Positions 60,878 through 64,000 of a DNA stretch of 64,000 nt are shown here, piece after piece (positions within the stretch are counted from its first letter, which is position 1; every line of letters begins with the position of its first letter). The stretch spans positions 57,086-121,085 of the forward strand of contig NZ_QJJM01000012.1 in NCBI RefSeq assembly GCF_003201955.1. The letters are read 5' to 3'. The notes under the pieces were generated by a model. The model did not search any database, was not told the origin of the DNA, and saw nothing but the letters and a program-made list of their open reading frames with translations. This stretch comes from Blastomonas natatoria. Lineage in GTDB: Bacteria > Pseudomonadota > Alphaproteobacteria > Sphingomonadales > Sphingomonadaceae. The position numbers and the translations under genes are program-made.

Positions 60878-61899
60878 CCGATATCTCCCAAACGCACCAG
60901 CCGCCGCCCGAAACTGGCTCCGGTGAACAGCCCGCAAAATGCTTCGGGCATGGCCTCCAGCCCGTCATACAGCTCTTCGCGATAGATCAGTTTCCCATCG
61001 CGGATCATCTGCCCCATCGCGGCTTGTGCCTCGGCGAAATGCGGAATGTCGTCGAACACCAGGATGCCGCGCATCGTCAGCCGCTTGGCGATCATCTCGC
61101 CGGTATTGGTGATGCCCGTTCGCTCGCCCTGGGGCACGTTGTAATCGGCGACCTGGCCCGACATCACGATCCGCCCGTGCAGCCGCATCAGCGGCAGCAC
61201 CGTGTCGATCATCGCATTGCCGACATTGTCGAAAAAGATGTCCACACCCTTGGGACAGGCCGCCGCGATCGCCGCACCGAGATCGCCTTCCGCCTTGTAA
61301 TCGATCGCTGCATCGAACCCGCAGGCCTCGACCAGCCAGTCGCATTTCTCCTTGCCACCCGCGATGCCGGTCACGCTCGCCGCGCCCCAGTCCTTTGCAA
61401 GCTGCCCCGCCGTCGCGCCCACCACGCCCGCTGCCGAGCTGATCAGGACATGCGCCCCTTCGCGAAACTCGCCGACGCGCTTCATGCCGAACCAGCTGGT
61501 CATGCCGGGAATGCCCAGCACGCCGAGCCAGAGCGTGCGCGGCAGGCCATTGTCGGCAATCGGCATGACATAGCCACGTCCGTTGCCGATCGAATGCGTC
61601 GTCCAGCCGCCGCTACCAGTCACCCACGTGCCGACCGGAAAGCGATCGTTGCGACTTTCGGTCACCAGCCCGACCATGAATCCGTCCATCGTGCCGCCCG
61701 GAGGGATCGGCGGCGCATAGCTGGCCCCCGTCGCGTGCAGGCGCGATCGCACGCCGGGATCGACCGAGGCAATGCGGTGTTCGATCAGGAATTGCTGGTC
61801 TTCAAGCGCAGGAATCGCCCGCTCGACAATCACGAAGTCATCCGGCTGCGGCAGACCGTCGATCGGCGCTTTCAGCACCACGCTGCGCATCGTCGCCAT
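60874..61899 (-). CDS. NADP-dependent MDR oxidoreductase (PTGR/CurA-like)
   Basis: 341 residues. Medium-chain reductase of the leukotriene B4 12-hydroxydehydrogenase type: VDPGVRSRLHATGASYAPPI near residue 45, then VLISSAAGVVGATAGQLAKD near 150 for cofactor binding, FFDNVGNAMIDTVLPLMRLH near 220. Acts on double bonds next to a carbonyl. Lacks zinc ligands. First gene of the leftward MDR-hydratase-ACAD set. Confidence 0.9.
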   Translation of the reverse strand: MATMRSVVLKAPIDGLPQPDDFVIVERAIPALEDQQFLIEHRIASVDPGVRSRLHATGASYAPPIPPGGTMDGFMVGLVTESRNDRFPVGTWVTGSGGWTTHSIGNGRGYVMPIADNGLPRTLWLGVLGIPGMTSWFGMKRVGEFREGAHVLISSAAGVVGATAGQLAKDWGAASVTGIAGGKEKCDWLVEACGFDAAIDYKAEGDLGAAIAAACPKGVDIFFDNVGNAMIDTVLPLMRLHGRIVMSGQVADYNVPQGERTGITNTGEMIAKRLTMRGILVFDDIPHFAEAQAAMGQMIRDGKLIYREELYDGLEAMPEAFCGLFTGASFGRRLVRLGDIG

Positions 61900-62000
61900 G
61901 ACCTCGTCTCCGCTCCTGCCTTGTTATCGTTGCGCACTTGATTGCATAACCGATACCATTAGCAAAGCAGAAATGCTGACATGGATGTCAGCCGGGGATG

Positions 62001-62507
62001 TCAGCCGGGACGGCGATCGTTCCCCAGCTCGGCCAGCAAGGCGCGGTCGGCATCAGGCACCAATCCTTCGAGCACGCGCCAGAATCCGGTGACCGATTCC
62101 TGCCCCGCGCGGCGATAGGCCTGGGCAAGCCGACTGCGCAGCGCATCGAACAGCTCGGCCTCGAGCGCCGCGCCCGCCGGGGTCAGCCGCAGCAGCTTCT
62201 GCCGCCGGTCGGTCTCGCCGCTGCGCGTCTCGATCAGGTCGCGCCGCTGCAGCTCGGTCAGTACCCGGCCCAGCGACTGCTTGGTAATGGCAAGCGCGCG
62301 CAGCAGCTGGCTGACCGTCAGATCGGGGTTGCGTGCGATGAAATAGAGCGCACGGTGATGCGCCCGGCCCAGCCCCTGCACCGCGAGCTGATCGTCGATC
62401 GACTTGGTCAGCCGCGTATAGCCGAAGAACAGCAGTTCGACGCCGTGGCGGATTTCATCCTCGCGCAGGAAAAGCGCGGATGCCGATGGGGAAGATGGGA
62501 CAGGCAT
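62001..62507 (-). CDS. MarR-family regulator
   Basis: 168 residues from the ATG at 62507 (MPVPSSPSASALFLREDE); the frame is open 33 codons further up, into the ilvE leader. Winged helix: LGRAHHRALYFIARNPDLTV, recognition ALAITKQSLGRVLTELQRRD, wing TRSGETDRRQKLLRLT. It lies 101 bases downstream of nothing else on its strand and upstream of the MDR gene, which it may regulate; it is divergent from ilvE. Confidence 0.85.
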   Translation of the reverse strand: MPVPSSPSASALFLREDEIRHGVELLFFGYTRLTKSIDDQLAVQGLGRAHHRALYFIARNPDLTVSQLLRALAITKQSLGRVLTELQRRDLIETRSGETDRRQKLLRLTPAGAALEAELFDALRSRLAQAYRRAGQESVTGFWRVLEGLVPDADRALLAELGNDRRPG

Positions 62508-62617
62508 GTTGACCTTGATTGCCAGCGAGATTAGGTCTTGGCAAGCCCGCGTTGCAGCAAGGCCAATCGCCGGGATGCCGATCACCGTTTCCGATCCTTG
62601 CGCCACCAGAGGATGCC

Positions 62618-63703
62618 ATGCTGCCTTTCACCATCGAACCGACGACCAGCCCCACCCCCGCCGATGCGCGCGACGCGGCTCTGGTCGATCCGGGTTTCGG
62701 CAAGCTGTTCACCGATCACATGGTCGTGGTGCGCTATGACGAGGCTAAGGGCGGCTGGTATGATGCGAAGGTCACCGCGCGCGCTCCTATTCCGATGGAT
62801 CCGGCTTCGTCGGTGCTCCATTATGCCCAGGAAATCTTCGAGGGGATGAAGGCGTACAAGCTGTCCGATGGCAGCACCGCCTTGTTCCGCCCCGATGCAA
62901 ATGCCCGCCGCTTCAACGAATCCGCCACGCGCATGGCTATGCCGCATGTGCCGAAAGACCTGTTCGTCGAATCGGTCGAACAGCTGGTGCGGATCGATTC
63001 CCAATGGTTCCCCAAGGTCGAAGGCGGCGCGCTGTATCTGCGTCCGTTCATGTTCGCCAGCGAGGTATTTCTCGGCGTGCGCCCGGCCAAGCAATATCTG
63101 TTCATCACCATCGCCTCGCCCGTGGGTGCCTATTTCAAGGGTGGCATTGCGCCAGTGACGATCTGGGTATCGCAGCATTATACCCGCGCGGCCCCCGGTG
63201 GCACGGGCGCGGCGAAATGCGGCGGCAATTACGCGGCGAGCCTCGTCGCGCAAGCCGAAGCCACCGCGCAAGGCTGCGACCAGGTGGTGTTCCTCGATGC
63301 AGCCGAGCACAAATGGGTCGAGGAACTGGGCGGCATGAACCTGTTCTTCGTGTTCGACGACGGCAGCATCATCACCCCACCGCTCACCGGCACGATCCTG
63401 CCCGGCATCACACGCAGCTCGATCATCGACCTCGCCCGTGCGCAGGGCATGACCGTCAGCGAGCAGCCCTATTCGATCGACCAGTGGCAGGCAGATGCGG
63501 AAAGCGGACGCCTGCGCGAGACCTTCGCCTGCGGCACTGCGGCGGTGGTGACCCCGGTCGGCACGGTAAAATCGCCACAAGGCAGCTTCACAATCGGCGG
63601 CAACCAGTCCGGCCCTGTCACCGCCAGCCTGCGCTCTGCCCTGGTCTCGATCCAGCGCGGCGACGCTGCCGATCCGCACGGCTGGGTCCACCGCATCGGC
63701 TGA
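62618..63703 (+). CDS. ilvE: Branched-chain amino acid aminotransferase
   Basis: 361 residues from the ATG at 62618 (MLPFTIEPTTSPTP) with an AGAGG site; the open frame begins upstream. Class IV PLP aminotransferase: YAQEIFEGMKAYKLSDGS near residue 70, PLP Lys in GGTGAAKCGGNYAASLVAQ near 200, EELGGMNLFFVFDDG near 237, and ETFACGTAAVVTPVG near 307. Last step of Leu/Ile/Val synthesis. Monocistronic. Confidence 0.96.
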   Translation: MLPFTIEPTTSPTPADARDAALVDPGFGKLFTDHMVVVRYDEAKGGWYDAKVTARAPIPMDPASSVLHYAQEIFEGMKAYKLSDGSTALFRPDANARRFNESATRMAMPHVPKDLFVESVEQLVRIDSQWFPKVEGGALYLRPFMFASEVFLGVRPAKQYLFITIASPVGAYFKGGIAPVTIWVSQHYTRAAPGGTGAAKCGGNYAASLVAQAEATAQGCDQVVFLDAAEHKWVEELGGMNLFFVFDDGSIITPPLTGTILPGITRSSIIDLARAQGMTVSEQPYSIDQWQADAESGRLRETFACGTAAVVTPVGTVKSPQGSFTIGGNQSGPVTASLRSALVSIQRGDAADPHGWVHRIG

Positions 63704-63738
63704 GCGTGTTGGTCCCGTCGAGCGCCCCAAAAAGGCGC

Positions 63739-63766
63739 TTGGCGGAACAAGACTTTTCCGTATATA
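63739..63766 (+). promoter_or_regulatory. Candidate tRNA-Gln promoter
   Basis: TTGGCG at 63739-63744, 16 bases, TATATA at 63761-63766. It would give a tRNA precursor with a leader of about 75 bases including the tandem repeat. Confidence 0.45.
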
Positions 63767-63810
63767 GGCCGCTCCCGCGTTACCGGGGCCCCGCGCCCGG
63801 CAAGCGCGCA

Positions 63811-63850
63811 GCACGGCATTGGCCAGCACGGCATTGGCCAGCACGGCATT
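63811..63850. repeat. 15-bp tandem repeat abutting tRNA-Gln
   Basis: Two exact copies of GCACGGCATTGGCCA (63811-63825, 63826-63840) and a partial third (63841-63850) whose last base is the first base of the tRNA. The tRNA 5' end seems to be the edge of the repeat. Confidence 0.85.
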
Positions 63851-63924
63851 GGGGTGTCGCCAAGTGGTAAGGCACCGGTTTTTGGTACCGGCATTCGCAG
63901 GTTCGAATCCTGCCACCCCAGCCA
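63850..63924 (+). tRNA. tRNA-Gln (anticodon UUG)
   Basis: Acceptor stem TGGGGTG with CACCCCA, D-arm with AAGTGGTAAGG, anticodon stem CCGGT/ACCGG around TTTTGGT (anticodon TTG), T-arm GCAGGTTCGAATCCTGC, discriminator G and encoded CCA (63922-63924). Window ends 76 bases later. Confidence 0.95.
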
Positions 63925-64000
63925 GTGTTTGTGCCAGCGAGCGCCAAGGCGCGACAGCAGCCTTGCAATTCCTCGTTGGAATGCAAAGACTTTGTGCCAG

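Noticed and set aside
63780..63986. Minus-strand open frame across tRNA-Gln (contains GGRIRTCECRYQKP)
   Set aside because: A well-known false ORF type made by the antisense of a tRNA.

Overview
The window looks like chromosomal DNA of an alphaproteobacterium of the order Sphingomonadales. This is an inference from GC-rich codon use, MucR and EcfG-type regulation, a TonB-dependent receptor, the gene orders tgt/cysK, fabD-fabG-acpP-fabF-mltG, rpsF-rpsR-rplI, rplS-trmD-rimM-rpsP-ffh and dapF-mtaB-ftsY-yciB, and small-protein families typical of sphingomonads. No phage, insertion sequence, CRISPR array or replication origin is visible. Most of the window is core genome with short accessory patches.

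Layout. 1-7.9 kb: a leftward set (tgt, a DOMON-like gene, a NamZ-like muramidase, a partial STAS-like gene), an orphan DUF2282/bufferin-like lipoprotein, a DUF885 metallopeptidase-like lipoprotein, an MFS exporter and cysK. 8-11.2 kb: a rightward patch of small regulators (membrane-anchored LuxR-type HTH, two unknown proteins, a MarR-like protein, a GNAT enzyme, MucR). 11.3-18 kb: 2H phosphoesterase, peroxiredoxin, and the fatty-acid synthesis cluster ending in mltG. 18-24.5 kb: ACAD10-like phosphotransferase, diguanylate cyclase, the ribosomal operon S6-S18-L9, AMP nucleosidase. 24.6-28.1 kb: ArsR, beta-carbonic anhydrase and SulP transporter (probably a bicarbonate uptake operon), then a stress-type YqjD-like gene behind an EcfG-type promoter. 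28.2-34.8 kb: M2 peptidase, hydrolase, DsbA-like isomerase, and a MarR-EmrA-EmrB efflux operon. 34.8-41.5 kb: two VapBC modules, asd, and the L19/TrmD/RimM/S16/Ffh block; one VapBC sits inside that block. 41.5-48.2 kb: GGDEF-EAL protein, dapF, mtaB, ftsY, yciB and two unknown secreted proteins. 48.3-54.9 kb: sodB, a ThiD-VOC fusion, a DUF1272 protein, glmM, a dicarboxylate symporter and an aldo-keto reductase. 55-62.5 kb: a TonB-dependent receptor next to a leftward acyl-CoA dehydrogenase/enoyl-CoA hydratase/MDR reductase cluster with a MarR regulator, then ilvE and tRNA-Gln(UUG).

The most unusual signal is the palindromic repeats that have become part of conserved proteins. A perfect inverted repeat lies in frame inside the tRNA methylthiotransferase gene mtaB, and a different, 81-bp perfect inverted repeat lies in frame inside thiD. 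Relatives of both occur elsewhere in the window between genes, and one copy of the mtaB-type element also appears to supply the Shine-Dalgarno sequence of thiD. This resembles the protein-coding palindromic elements known from Rickettsia.

Other points of interest are the orphan bufferin-like lipoprotein, the VapBC module inside the rimM-trmD operon, a structured leader with a terminator-like hairpin before ffh, and palindromic operators at the toxin-antitoxin and MarR loci.
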